A stretch of DNA of 8,469 nucleotides, taken from contig JAUXCB010000054.1 of the NCBI GenBank assembly GCA_030619095.1, positions 1 through 8,469 of the forward strand, in the 5' to 3' direction. Positions within the stretch are counted from its first letter, which is position 1, and each line of letters starts with the position of its first letter. The position numbers and the translations under genes are program-made. Of the stretch, positions 1 through 5,277 are shown in pieces. Under the pieces are notes generated by a model. The model was not told the DNA's origin, ran no database searches, and saw only the letters and a list, made by a program, of their open reading frames with translations. Source of the DNA: Verrucomicrobiota bacterium (GTDB lineage Bacteria > Verrucomicrobiota > Kiritimatiellia > Kiritimatiellales > Tichowtungiaceae).

Positions 1-277
1 CATTACGCTTCGCGGGAAGAACGAGTCTTTAGTGGAGAAAACAGGAGAGACGTTATCCCATTATTTGGAGCAATGTGTGGCGGACAAGGTGATGCTGTCC
101 CCGTTGGTTCCCGCTCCGATCAGTCGTGCACGCGGGGAGTATCGCTATCAGATTTTACTTCGTGCGGAGCGCACCGGTTCGATGACCCGTGCCATCCGCC
201 GTTCGGTTACCGCGATTAAAAAGTGGCCGAAAGGGGTCAAGTGCACCATCGATGTGGATGCGACGTCTTTGTTGTAG
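1..277 (+). CDS. priA: Primosomal protein N' (PriA helicase), C-terminal fragment
   Basis: The frame is open from base 2 and ends at TAA-free sequence followed by TAG at 275-277, giving about 91 residues of a protein that starts outside the window. The visible part matches the end of PriA, the 3'-to-5' DNA helicase that restarts collapsed replication forks by loading the primosome. Marks of the family are the segment SPLVPAPISRARGEYRYQIL (a conserved proline followed by a basic, RYQ-containing strand) and the closing IDVDATSLL, equivalent to the usual VDVDP-x-x-LL ending. The helicase motifs and zinc-binding cysteines lie upstream and cannot be checked. The gene appears to end normally and is followed by a repeat-rich spacer. 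I am confident of the family; only the C-terminus is seen. Confidence 0.88.
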   Translation, partial: ITLRGKNESLVEKTGETLSHYLEQCVADKVMLSPLVPAPISRARGEYRYQILLRAERTGSMTRAIRRSVTAIKKWPKGVKCTIDVDATSLL

Positions 278-360
278 TTAAAGGTGAAGGTTGTAGTGTT
301 TCGGCTCACTCGGAGAGTTCGCCCCACCTTTTGGGTCGCAATTCTTCGGTAGGGCGACGC

Positions 361-391
361 CTTCCGCCGACGTTAATAAACTATGGCGGGA
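361..391 (+). repeat. Structured repeat element, copy 1 (CCGCC...GGCGG hairpin)
   Basis: The outer stem CCGCC (364-368) pairs with GGCGG (385-389). A 3-by-3 internal loop (GAC opposite TAT) is followed by the inner stem GTT (372-374) with AAC (379-381) and the loop AATA. A second copy with the same plan lies at 4751-4782, where the inner stem is GCTC/GAGC. The shared flanks are CTTCCGCCG on the left and CTATGGCGGGACA on the right. Conservation of the outer arms with changed but still paired inner arms argues for a folded DNA or RNA unit. Confidence 0.65.
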
Positions 392-420
392 CAAGCCGGC
401 GGAGCCGTCTTTGAATGTAG

Positions 421-462
421 AGCAAGCGTCTCGCTTGCTTGTAAACGAGCGGGACGCTCGTT
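421..462 (+). repeat. Twin 19-nt perfect hairpins, 23-nt period
   Basis: Hairpin 1 (421-439) is AGCAAGCG, loop TCT, CGCTTGCT. Hairpin 2 (444-462) is AACGAGCG, loop GGA, CGCTCGTT. Each has a perfect 8-bp stem and a 3-nt loop. The stems differ at two positions and both differences are compensated in the opposite arm. The pair lies about 110 bases before the likely nagZ start. Neither hairpin is followed by a T run, so a simple terminator is not supported. It resembles a REP-type intergenic palindrome pair. Confidence 0.7.
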
Positions 463-486
463 CTTTGCGTTCTCTGCGCCTTTGCG
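461..486 (+). repeat. Short tandem repeat, about 9-nt unit, three copies
   Basis: The units are TTCTTTGCG (461-469), TTCTCTGCG (470-478) and CCTTTGCG (479-486). The array begins inside the right arm of the second twin hairpin (CGCTCGTT) and ends just before GAGACC. It is degenerate and non-coding. It is one of three short-period arrays in this window, each with a different unit length (7, 8 and about 9 nt). Confidence 0.5.
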
Positions 487-562
487 AGAGACCAACCAAG
501 CATGAAAAAAAAATATTCAGGCGCATTGTATTGTGGATTGCATTTTGGATGGGGAACTTGCA

Positions 563-568
563 TAGATT
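563..568 (+). promoter_or_regulatory. Possible -10 element for leaderless nagZ transcript
   Basis: TAGATT lies 5 nt before the ATG at 574. That spacing fits the TANNNT arrangement of leaderless promoters, and there is no Shine-Dalgarno in the gap (TCCGG). The only upstream candidate for a -35 box is TTGCAT at 538-543, with a long 19-nt spacer, so support is weak and rests mainly on the same pattern before padR, vapB and tatD. Confidence 0.3.
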
Positions 569-573
569 TCCGG

Positions 574-1668
574 ATGAAAAAAGCGATTATGTGTTTGCTG
601 GCCGGGATGTGCTGCGGGTGTTCCTTCATTCCTGTTGAGGAGCCATCTCTGACTGCAAAGATCGGGCAGATTTTGATGGTCGGCTTTCGAGGGGAAACGG
701 TTGATGAAAGCAGTCCGGTTTTACGGGACATCCGTGAGTTGAATCTAGGCGGTGTTATTCTGTTCGACGTGGATGTTGCGCTGGGCGAATCCCGCCGCAA
801 CATCCGGTCGCCGGAACAGCTGGCCCAGCTGACGTCAACGCTTCAATCGTCTGCTACCACGCCGCTACTGATTGCTATTGATCAGGAGGGTGGACGGGTA
901 AACCGCCTTAAACCCGAGTATGGTTTTCCCTCAACCTCCTCTCATCAGGAGCTGGGGGAGAAAAATGATCCGGCCTTTACGTATCAGGAGACGCGCCAGC
1001 TTGCGGAGGCGTTGCATTCAGCGGGAATCAACTTAAACCTCGCCCCGGTTGTGGATTTATCGGTGCGTCCGGATAACTTTATCGTTAAAAAGGAGCGGAC
1101 GTTTTCCGCCGCCTCTGACGCGGTTATTCACCATGCCGCGCGGTTTATGCAGGCCCATCATGACAAAGGGATTTTCTGCGTACTAAAACATTTCCCCGGA
1201 CATGGCAGCTCTATGACGGATTCGCATCTGGGGTTGGCTGATGTGACGGCTACCTGGAGTCGGCGCGAACTGGAGCCATATCGGGCGCTTTGTAAGACGG
1301 CGGATGTTGTGATGACAGCTCATGTGTTTCATCGGGGTTTTGATCCCGACTGGCCCGCGACGCTTTCGGAAAAAATCATTACCGGAGTGCTTCGGAACCA
1401 GCTCGGCTATGACGGCGTGGTGATGAGCGATGATCTAGGCATGAAGGCCATTGCCGATCACTACGGATTTGAAACCGCACTGGAACGTGCTTTGAACGCC
1501 GGCGTGGATCTGATTTTGGTTGCCAACAATACCGACTATGACCCAGACATTGTTCCGGTGACGATCCGGATCATTATCGGGCTGGTTGAAAGTGGAGGGG
1601 TGAGCGAGGACCGCATCGACGAAGCCTTCCGGCGGGTCTCCCGGCTGAAGAGCCATCTGCTGCCCTGA
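574..1668 (+). CDS. nagZ: NagZ-like family 3 glycoside hydrolase (beta-N-acetylhexosaminidase), probable lipoprotein
   Basis: The 364-residue product belongs to glycoside hydrolase family 3, NagZ group, which removes N-acetylglucosamine from muropeptides in cell-wall recycling. Visible motifs in the TIM barrel are DQEGGRV (103-109), KHFPGHG (205-211, sugar-binding), D216-S-H218 (the Asp-His dyad acting as acid/base in this group) and V-M-S-D286-D-L, where D286 is the expected nucleophile. I chose the ATG at 574 because it gives a signal-like N-terminus, KKAIMCLLAGMCCGCSF. C16 after G15 could be the lipidated cysteine, although the lipobox is imperfect. An ATG at 502 would add 24 residues that hide the signal. 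E. coli NagZ is cytoplasmic; an exported lipoprotein form would act at the envelope. The gene appears monocistronic, with large spacers on both sides. The family is near certain; substrate and location are inferred. Confidence 0.9.
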   Translation: MKKAIMCLLAGMCCGCSFIPVEEPSLTAKIGQILMVGFRGETVDESSPVLRDIRELNLGGVILFDVDVALGESRRNIRSPEQLAQLTSTLQSSATTPLLIAIDQEGGRVNRLKPEYGFPSTSSHQELGEKNDPAFTYQETRQLAEALHSAGINLNLAPVVDLSVRPDNFIVKKERTFSAASDAVIHHAARFMQAHHDKGIFCVLKHFPGHGSSMTDSHLGLADVTATWSRRELEPYRALCKTADVVMTAHVFHRGFDPDWPATLSEKIITGVLRNQLGYDGVVMSDDLGMKAIADHYGFETALERALNAGVDLILVANNTDYDPDIVPVTIRIIIGLVESGGVSEDRIDEAFRRVSRLKSHLLP

Positions 1669-1708
1669 GCCCTTTGGTTCCGGTTCTTTCTGAAGAGTGT
1701 TGTTGAGT

Positions 1709-1766
1709 GTAGAGGCGACGAGGGCGTCGCGTCTACGATGTCGATTCAAACCGCCGCTTCGACGGT
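1709..1766 (+). repeat. Two consecutive REP-like hairpins downstream of nagZ
   Basis: Hairpin A (1709-1736) pairs GTAGAGGCGACG with CGTCGCGTCTAC around the loop AGGG: 11 of 12 positions pair, with one G-G mismatch. Hairpin B (1750-1766) pairs ACCGCCG with CGACGGT around CTT, with one C-A mismatch. They begin 40 bases after the nagZ stop. They could protect the 3' end of the transcript or slow polymerase, but lack the T run of an intrinsic terminator. Confidence 0.6.
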
Positions 1767-1774
1767 GTTGAGTG

Positions 1775-1861
1775 ATGAAATGAAAAAAGTGTCCTTTTTG
1801 CGCAGAAGAAATTCAGGATGAAGTCTGTGCATGCCATAACGGATTACTACGGAATTCTAGA
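1775..1861 (+). pseudogene. Degenerate start of a zinc-ribbon protein gene
   Basis: Reading from TGT at 1790 gives CPFCAEEIQDEVCACHNG and further residues to a stop at 1860-1862. CPFCAEEIQDE is the typical opening of small zinc-ribbon proteins, which normally start MKKCPFCAEEIQDEA and place a second CxxC soon after. Here the frame cannot start properly: ATG at 1780 is followed by six A residues, and one A fewer would give MKKCPFC, while the same frame upstream has TGA at 1781-1783. The second cysteine pair is replaced by CAC and a short tail, and no membrane or enzyme domain follows. I infer the remnant of a gene broken by a homopolymer slip and deletion. The match is short, so chance or a sequencing error at the A run remains possible. 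Confidence 0.4.
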
Positions 1862-1910
1862 TGAACTGCTCCGATATTGACGCGGACTAAAGGATTTTCA
1901 GCGCATAATC

Positions 1911-1931
1911 CTATACCTCTAGAGGTGTGGG
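1911..1931. promoter_or_regulatory. Palindromic site 1 upstream of trpE, candidate operator
   Basis: The core ACCTCTAGAGGT (1915-1926) is a perfect 12-bp palindrome inside the wider CTATACCTCTAGAGGTGTGG. It lies directly after the sequence CATAAT (1904-1909), so it would cover the transcription start if that were the -10 box. A second copy lies at 1993-2014. The pair is a candidate repressor site for the trp genes; which protein binds is unknown. Confidence 0.5.
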
Positions 1932-1992
1932 AATGTATTTCACATAACTCTTTTGATACAAGTTTGTTATAGAAGAAGAACGCGGTTAGAGT

Positions 1993-2014
1993 CCCGTACC
2001 TCTAGAGGTATGGG
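1993..2014. promoter_or_regulatory. Palindromic site 2 upstream of trpE, candidate operator
   Basis: TACCTCTAGAGGTA (1997-2010) is a perfect 14-bp palindrome; with a G-T step and flanking CCC/GGG the symmetry runs over 1993-2014. Its centre is 83 bp from that of site 1, close to eight helical turns, so both sites face the same side of the DNA. The site is 79 bases before the trpE start, within the probable leader. As RNA the extended palindrome could also fold, but its centre leaves almost no loop, which favours DNA binding. Confidence 0.5.
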
Positions 2015-2092
2015 GTAAACTCTCTCTGAGCGGGTTTTAAAAAGGTGAACTTGCGCCGGTCGGCGGTTGCGGGTAGAACTCTTTGATTCATT

Positions 2093-3643
2093 ATGAGTAT
2101 TACACCCAATAGAGAAGCGTTTTTGGAAAAGGCGAAGCAGGGGAACCTGATCCCGGTCTGGAAGGAAATTCTGGCCGATCAGGAGACGCCGGTTTCCGCC
2201 TACGAACGGGTGCGCACATTTTTGCGCGAAAAAGATCAGGCGTCTCACACCTGGATGTTGGAAAGTGTCGAAGGCGGCGAGCATATCGGACGCTACTCGT
2301 TTATCGGGGGCAATCCGCGTTCCATTATTCGTGCGAACGGCACCTCGACGGTGATTACAGAAGGAGATCACGTCAGCAAAGTGAACAACGCCGACCCGCT
2401 CGATGTGCTCAAAGAATATATGACCCGCTATCAGCCGGTGAAAGATCCGGCACTGCCGCGCTTTATCGGCGGGGCCGTCGGCTTCATGGGCTACGAGATG
2501 ATCTCTGTATTTGAGCCGCGCGTTCCGGTCATCACCGAAGATGTTATCGGGAATCCTGACATGGTGCTGATGGTCACCAACGCCATCATTATTTTCGATC
2601 GCGTCAATCACAGCATGAAGGTCGTCGCCAACGCCTATGTTGAGGACGATGCAGACAAGGCCTATGACGATGCGCTAGCCGAAATCGACGAGTTGTGCGA
2701 AGCACTCAAGCAATCGGTCAGCCGGGTGTTGATCGACGCGCATGCCGACGTAGAGCCCATTGAGCCGGAGTCGAACACCCCGCCGGACGAGTTTCGCGCC
2801 ATGGTGGGTAAGGCGCAGGAATATATCCGCTCGGGCGACATCATTCAGACCGTGCTTTCTCAACGTTTTGAAACGCACAACGAGGCGGATTCGCTTGATG
2901 TCTACCGTGCGTTGCGCGCAATCAATCCATCGCCCTACATGTTCTGCCTCGACCTGGGCGAAAGTGCGCTGGTCGGTGCATCGCCCGAAATCCATGTGCG
3001 CTGCGAAGATGGGCAGGTTGAAGTCCGTCCGATTGCCGGCACCCGCCCCCGCGGTCTCACCGAAGACGAAGACTTGGCGCTCGAAAAAGATTTACTCGCT
3101 GATCCCAAAGAAATCGCGGAACACGTCATGTTGGTCGACCTCGGTCGCAATGATGTGGGTCGTGTTTGCGAATTTAATAGTGTCACTGTGCCTGAACAGA
3201 TGATTATTGAACGCTACAGCCACGTCATGCACATCGTCTCCGATGTGAAGGGAACCCTTTCGCCGGAACACGATGTCTATGATGTCATGCGTGCCACATT
3301 TCCGGCGGGTACCGTGAGCGGAGCTCCGAAAATTCGCGCCATGGAAATCATTGCCGAGCTTGAAAAGTCGAAACGCGGGCCCTACGCCGGGGCGGTCGGC
3401 TACTTTAGCTTCGACGGCAACCTCGACTCCTGCATTACCATTCGTACGGTTGTGCTGGATAAAGATAAAGCCTACGTACAGGCGGGGGCGGGCATCGTCG
3501 CCGACTCTGTTCCCGAAATGGAATATCAGGAAACCCGCAATAAAGCCCGCGGCATGATGAAGGCATTGGCCCTTGCTCGGCATTATGCCGATGCAAGAGC
3601 CGGAAATTCGAAACTCGAAACTGGAAACTTGAATGAACTGTAG
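2093..3643 (+). CDS. trpE: Anthranilate synthase component I
   Basis: The 516-residue product is the large subunit of anthranilate synthase, which converts chorismate to anthranilate with ammonia delivered by TrpG. The N-terminal domain carries LESVEGGEHIGRYSFIG (56-72); the LES part contributes to the tryptophan feedback site in this family, so feedback inhibition is likely kept. The chorismate-binding domain shows RPIAGTRPRG (312-321), EHVMLVDLGRNDVGRV (343-358), ERYSHVMHIVSDVKG (373-387), FPAGTVSGAPKIRAMEII (403-420) and YAGAVGYFSFDGNLDSCITI (431-450). This is TrpE rather than the related PabB. The ATG at 2093 has no clear Shine-Dalgarno; an in-frame TGA at 2084-2086 prevents a longer protein. 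The last 13 residues (GNSKLETGNLNEL) are encoded by a 7-nt tandem repeat that runs into the spacer, so the tail is probably non-functional read-in. Likely cotranscribed with trpG. Confidence 0.97.
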   Translation: MSITPNREAFLEKAKQGNLIPVWKEILADQETPVSAYERVRTFLREKDQASHTWMLESVEGGEHIGRYSFIGGNPRSIIRANGTSTVITEGDHVSKVNNADPLDVLKEYMTRYQPVKDPALPRFIGGAVGFMGYEMISVFEPRVPVITEDVIGNPDMVLMVTNAIIIFDRVNHSMKVVANAYVEDDADKAYDDALAEIDELCEALKQSVSRVLIDAHADVEPIEPESNTPPDEFRAMVGKAQEYIRSGDIIQTVLSQRFETHNEADSLDVYRALRAINPSPYMFCLDLGESALVGASPEIHVRCEDGQVEVRPIAGTRPRGLTEDEDLALEKDLLADPKEIAEHVMLVDLGRNDVGRVCEFNSVTVPEQMIIERYSHVMHIVSDVKGTLSPEHDVYDVMRATFPAGTVSGAPKIRAMEIIAELEKSKRGPYAGAVGYFSFDGNLDSCITIRTVVLDKDKAYVQAGAGIVADSVPEMEYQETRNKARGMMKALALARHYADARAGNSKLETGNLNEL

Positions 3644-3678
3644 AGAACACGAATTTCAAATTTCTAATTTCACATTTC
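3603..3678 (+). repeat. Opposed arrays of 7-nt repeats across the trpE stop and trpE-trpG spacer
   Basis: The left array has four 7-nt units, GAAATTC, GAAACTC, GAAACTG and GAAACTT (3603-3630), then a decayed GAATGAA. The right array has GAATTTC, AAATTTC, TAATTTC and ACATTTC (3651-3678). The right units are close to reverse complements of the left ones (GAAATTC and GAATTTC are exact), so the transcript could fold into a stem enclosing the trpE stop codon. The trpG start follows 10 nt after the right array. Confidence 0.75.
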
Positions 3679-3688
3679 AGGTTTAACT

Positions 3689-4255
3689 ATGATTCTGGTC
3701 ATCGATAACTACGATTCGTTCACCTACAACCTCGTGCAGTACTTCGGCGAGCTGGGTGCGGAGATGAAAATTTTCCGTAACGACAAAATCACAGTCGCCG
3801 AAGCCATTGCGCTGAAGCCCGAAAAGGTATTGGTCAGCCCCGGGCCGTGTACGCCGAAAGAGGCTGGAATTTCATGCGACATCATTCGTGAATTCGGTCC
3901 GCGCGTTCCGTTGCTCGGTGTCTGCCTGGGTCATCAGTCCATCGGCGAAGTCTACGGCGGAAAAGTCGTTCGGGCTGAACGCCTGATGCATGGCAAAACC
4001 TCGCCTATTCTGCATAACGGCGAGAGCGTTTTTAAAGGTCTGCCGAGTCCGTTCGATGCCACACGCTACCACTCACTCATTCTGGAACGTGAAACGCTTT
4101 CGTCCTGCCTGAAGATCACGGCGGAAACCGCCGAGGGCGAAATTATGGGTCTCATGCACACGGAGCATCCGGTGCATGGCGTCCAGTTCCATCCCGAATC
4201 CATCCTCACCCAGCACGGAAAACAGCTGCTCAAAAACTTTTTGGAGATGGTATGA
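3689..4255 (+). CDS. trpG: Anthranilate synthase component II (glutamine amidotransferase)
   Basis: The 188-residue product is a class I glutamine amidotransferase that releases ammonia from glutamine and channels it to TrpE. Seen in order: DNYDSFTYNLVQYFGELGAE near the N-terminus, the SPGPCTP loop (50-56), the nucleophile elbow GVCLGHQ with C79, the HGKTSP strand (101-106) and VQFHPES with H168 and E170 completing the triad. The length is normal. The same subunit can serve PabB in folate synthesis (PabA), but its place directly after trpE favours a tryptophan role. The start is ATG at 3689, 45 bases after the trpE stop, with only a weak AGG (3679-3681) as ribosome site right behind the heptamer array. 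Its end overlaps the next gene by four bases (ATGA). No trpD or trpC follows, so the rest of the pathway must be elsewhere. Confidence 0.96.
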   Translation: MILVIDNYDSFTYNLVQYFGELGAEMKIFRNDKITVAEAIALKPEKVLVSPGPCTPKEAGISCDIIREFGPRVPLLGVCLGHQSIGEVYGGKVVRAERLMHGKTSPILHNGESVFKGLPSPFDATRYHSLILERETLSSCLKITAETAEGEIMGLMHTEHPVHGVQFHPESILTQHGKQLLKNFLEMV

Positions 4256-4701
4256 CCAATAACGACACCTTGCGCCGGTTGCGCTATGCGTTGAACAAAA
4301 ACGATATCGCGATGGCTCAAATCACATCTAAATCCGGACGGGAAACGACGGAAGCGGAAGTGATTAACTGGCTGAAGTTCGAAGATGAGTCGGGATTTTC
4401 CGAGTTGTCCGATTCAGATCTCTGCAGCTTTCTCGATGGTTTGATCGTTGAAAAACGCGGCCCGCATCCTTCCGGTAATGTACCGAAGCCCCTCGATTTT
4501 TTATCCAACAATGAAGTCCTGAAAAAGTTGCGAATTGCTTTGAATCTGCAATCCGACGGCATGCTCGAGATTTTCAAAAAAGCGGAGTTTGATGTCTCCA
4601 ATGCAGAGCTGGGCTCCTTTTTTCGCCGGGCGGATCATCCGAAATTCGCGAAATGTCCCGAACAGGTTCTTCGCAAATTCATCACAGGCCTTAGCGCATA
4701 A
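4252..4701 (+). CDS. yehS: DUF1456 family protein (YehS-like)
   Basis: The 149-residue product matches the DUF1456/YehS family, small cytoplasmic proteins of unknown function. It consists of two related units: residues 3-72, with NNDTLRRLRYALNKNDIAMA, WLKFEDESGF and SFLDGLIVEKRG, and residues 84-149, with SNNEVLKKLRIALNLQSDGM, SFFRRADHPKF and LRKFITGL. Each unit begins with N-x-x-LrrLR-ALnl and ends with an F-x-x-GL segment, so an internal duplication is visible. There is no signal peptide or membrane segment. It starts with ATG at 4252 inside the trpG stop (ATGA overlap), preceded by GGAG (4243-4246) 5 nt upstream, so translation is probably coupled to trpG. The operon position might suggest a link to tryptophan or chorismate metabolism, but none is known; it may simply share the transcript. 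Family confident, role unknown. Confidence 0.9.
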   Translation: MTNNDTLRRLRYALNKNDIAMAQITSKSGRETTEAEVINWLKFEDESGFSELSDSDLCSFLDGLIVEKRGPHPSGNVPKPLDFLSNNEVLKKLRIALNLQSDGMLEIFKKAEFDVSNAELGSFFRRADHPKFAKCPEQVLRKFITGLSA

Positions 4702-4717
4702 TTGTTGCCGATTCCTT

Positions 4718-4747
4718 CTTTTGGCAATCCCAAAAGTACTTTCGGGA
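4718..4747 (+). repeat. Two overlapping, mutually exclusive hairpins after the trp genes
   Basis: CTTTTGG (4718-4724) can pair with CCAAAAG (4730-4736). Alternatively TCCCAAAAGT (4728-4737) can pair with ACTTTCGGGA (4738-4747) with one A-C mismatch. Both use 4730-4736, so only one can form at a time. They begin 17 bases after the DUF1456 stop and may mark the end of the trp transcript, though no T run follows. Confidence 0.4.
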
Positions 4748-4750
4748 TAC

Positions 4751-4782
4751 CTTCCGCCGTCGCTCTTTGAGCTATGGCGGGA
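4751..4782 (+). repeat. Structured repeat element, copy 2 (CCGCC...GGCGG hairpin)
   Basis: The outer stem CCGCC (4754-4758) pairs with GGCGG (4776-4780). The internal loop GTC opposite TAT is followed by the inner stem GCTC (4762-4765) with GAGC (4769-4772) and loop TTT. It has the same orientation and plan as the copy at 361-391, with a different but still paired inner stem. A further small palindrome, TCCAA-CGT-TTGGA (4791-4803), and an inverted pair TCAGAG (4808-4813)/CTCTGA (4841-4846) follow. Confidence 0.65.
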
Positions 4783-4897
4783 CACGCAGGTCCAACGTTT
4801 GGAAAGATCAGAGCGCAACGGGCCCCGAAGAATCGAGGGTCTCTGAGATGTCGCATCTAAACGGATATCTTTTTCGACACCTTTTTAGGATTTGTAG

Positions 4898-4918
4898 ATA
4901 TATCACTTAGTGATATAT
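4898..4918. promoter_or_regulatory. 21-bp palindrome over the padR start region (probable autoregulatory operator), copy 1
   Basis: Arms ATATATCACT (4898-4907) and AGTGATATAT (4909-4918) are exact reverse complements around a single T. The right arm contains most of TATATT (4914-4919), a good -10 box 7 nt before the padR ATG. A protein bound here would block RNA polymerase, the usual way PadR proteins repress themselves. A weak -35 could be TTGTAG (4892-4897). No Shine-Dalgarno lies between the palindrome and the ATG. Confidence 0.75.
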
Positions 4919-4926
4919 TAACGCTT

Positions 4927-5274
4927 ATGAAAAAACAGAGTCTGGACAGTCAAATGGTGAAGGGGCATATGGATCTGCTGGTTCTGGGGCTTCTTCAAAG
5001 TCGCGGCGCAATGCACGGGTATCGAATTCGCCAGGAACTCACCGACCTGTCCGGGCGGGTATTCCAGCCCTCCTACGGGCGGCTCTATCCGCATCTGGCA
5101 GAAATGAAAAAAAGCGGCTGGCTCAAAAGCCGGATTGAACTCGTCGGCGAGCGACGCGAACGCAAAACCTACTCCATTAGCGCCAAAGGCCAAACCGAAC
5201 TGAAACGCCGTATCGAAAAATGGAACCTCTTCTCCAAAGGCATTGAACAAGTCCTTAAACACTGCCGCCTCTGA
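4927..5274 (+). CDS. PadR-family transcriptional regulator
   Basis: The 115-residue product is a PadR-type winged-helix DNA-binding protein, mostly the N-terminal domain (a short, PadR-s2-like form). Visible marks are LLVLGLLQSRGAMHGYRIRQ (17-36), where PadR proteins have LLxLLxxxxxHGYxIxxxL, the recognition-helix region GRLYPHLAEMKKSGWL (51-66) and the wing with basic tip ERRERKTYSISAKGQTEL (75-92). The C-terminus (98-115) is short and may form the dimer helix. Members repress genes for phenolic-acid stress, multidrug pumps or membrane functions, often with their own gene. Here no transporter or enzyme gene lies alongside, so the target is unknown. The start ATG at 4927 lies 8 nt after a 21-bp palindrome; an identical palindrome begins 3 nt after the stop. 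Family confident, ligand and target unknown. Confidence 0.92.
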   Translation: MKKQSLDSQMVKGHMDLLVLGLLQSRGAMHGYRIRQELTDLSGRVFQPSYGRLYPHLAEMKKSGWLKSRIELVGERRERKTYSISAKGQTELKRRIEKWNLFSKGIEQVLKHCRL

Positions 5275-5277
5275 TTG

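Larger units (their letters stand above)
278..573 (+). other. Intergenic mosaic of small palindromes and repeats between priA and nagZ
   Basis: No gene is convincing here. The stretch is built from adjacent small inverted repeats: AAAGGTG (280-286) with CACCTTT (325-331), which ends in a short T run and might help end priA transcription; GTCGC (335-339) with GCGAC (353-357); the structured element at 361-391; CGGC-GGA-GCCG (397-407); the twin hairpins at 421-462; and three 8-9-nt repeats ending in TGCG at 461-486. Open frames crossing it, such as the one starting with ATG at 411, have no family features and follow the repeats. An ATG at 502 is in frame with nagZ but precedes the likely signal peptide, so 502-573 is treated as untranslated. 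Confidence 0.6.
1669..2092 (+). other. Long nagZ-trpE spacer / trpE leader region
   Basis: This 424-base stretch contains, in order, two hairpins (1709-1736 and 1750-1766), a fragment resembling the start of a zinc-ribbon gene (1775-1861), two near-identical palindromes (1911-1931 and 1993-2014), an imperfect inverted repeat ATAAC (1944-1948)/GTTAT (1966-1970) between them, and a small GC-rich hairpin CGCCG/CGGCG (2054-2065) 27 nt before trpE. A possible promoter for trpE is TTGACG (1877-1882) with CATAAT (1904-1909), but its 21-nt spacer is too long to trust. I see no leader peptide with tandem Trp codons and no terminator with a T run. Confidence 0.5.

Noticed and set aside
502..573. nagZ start at ATG 502
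   Set aside because: It would place 24 residues before a good signal-like sequence starting at 574, so the later start is preferred.
381..803. 140-residue minus-strand open frame over the palindrome mosaic and nagZ start
   Set aside because: It crosses the hairpin repeats and the nagZ coding sequence and shows no protein-like features.
1800..2092. Classical trp attenuator with leader peptide
   Set aside because: No short frame with tandem Trp codons and no terminator hairpin with a T run is present; GAG/TAG repeats for a TRAP-like protein are also lacking.
1967..2611. 214-residue open frame on the minus strand opposite the start of trpE
   Set aside because: It lies antisense to a clear trpE, has no recognisable motif, and its composition follows the codon pattern of the opposite strand.
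3603..3678. CRISPR-like array
   Set aside because: Units are 7 nt without spacers, and the two arrays are inverted relative to each other.
2093..4255. pabB/pabA (aminodeoxychorismate synthase) instead of trpE/trpG
   Set aside because: The N-terminal LESVEGGEHIGRYSFIG segment and overall motif set fit TrpE; the amidotransferase alone could serve both pathways.
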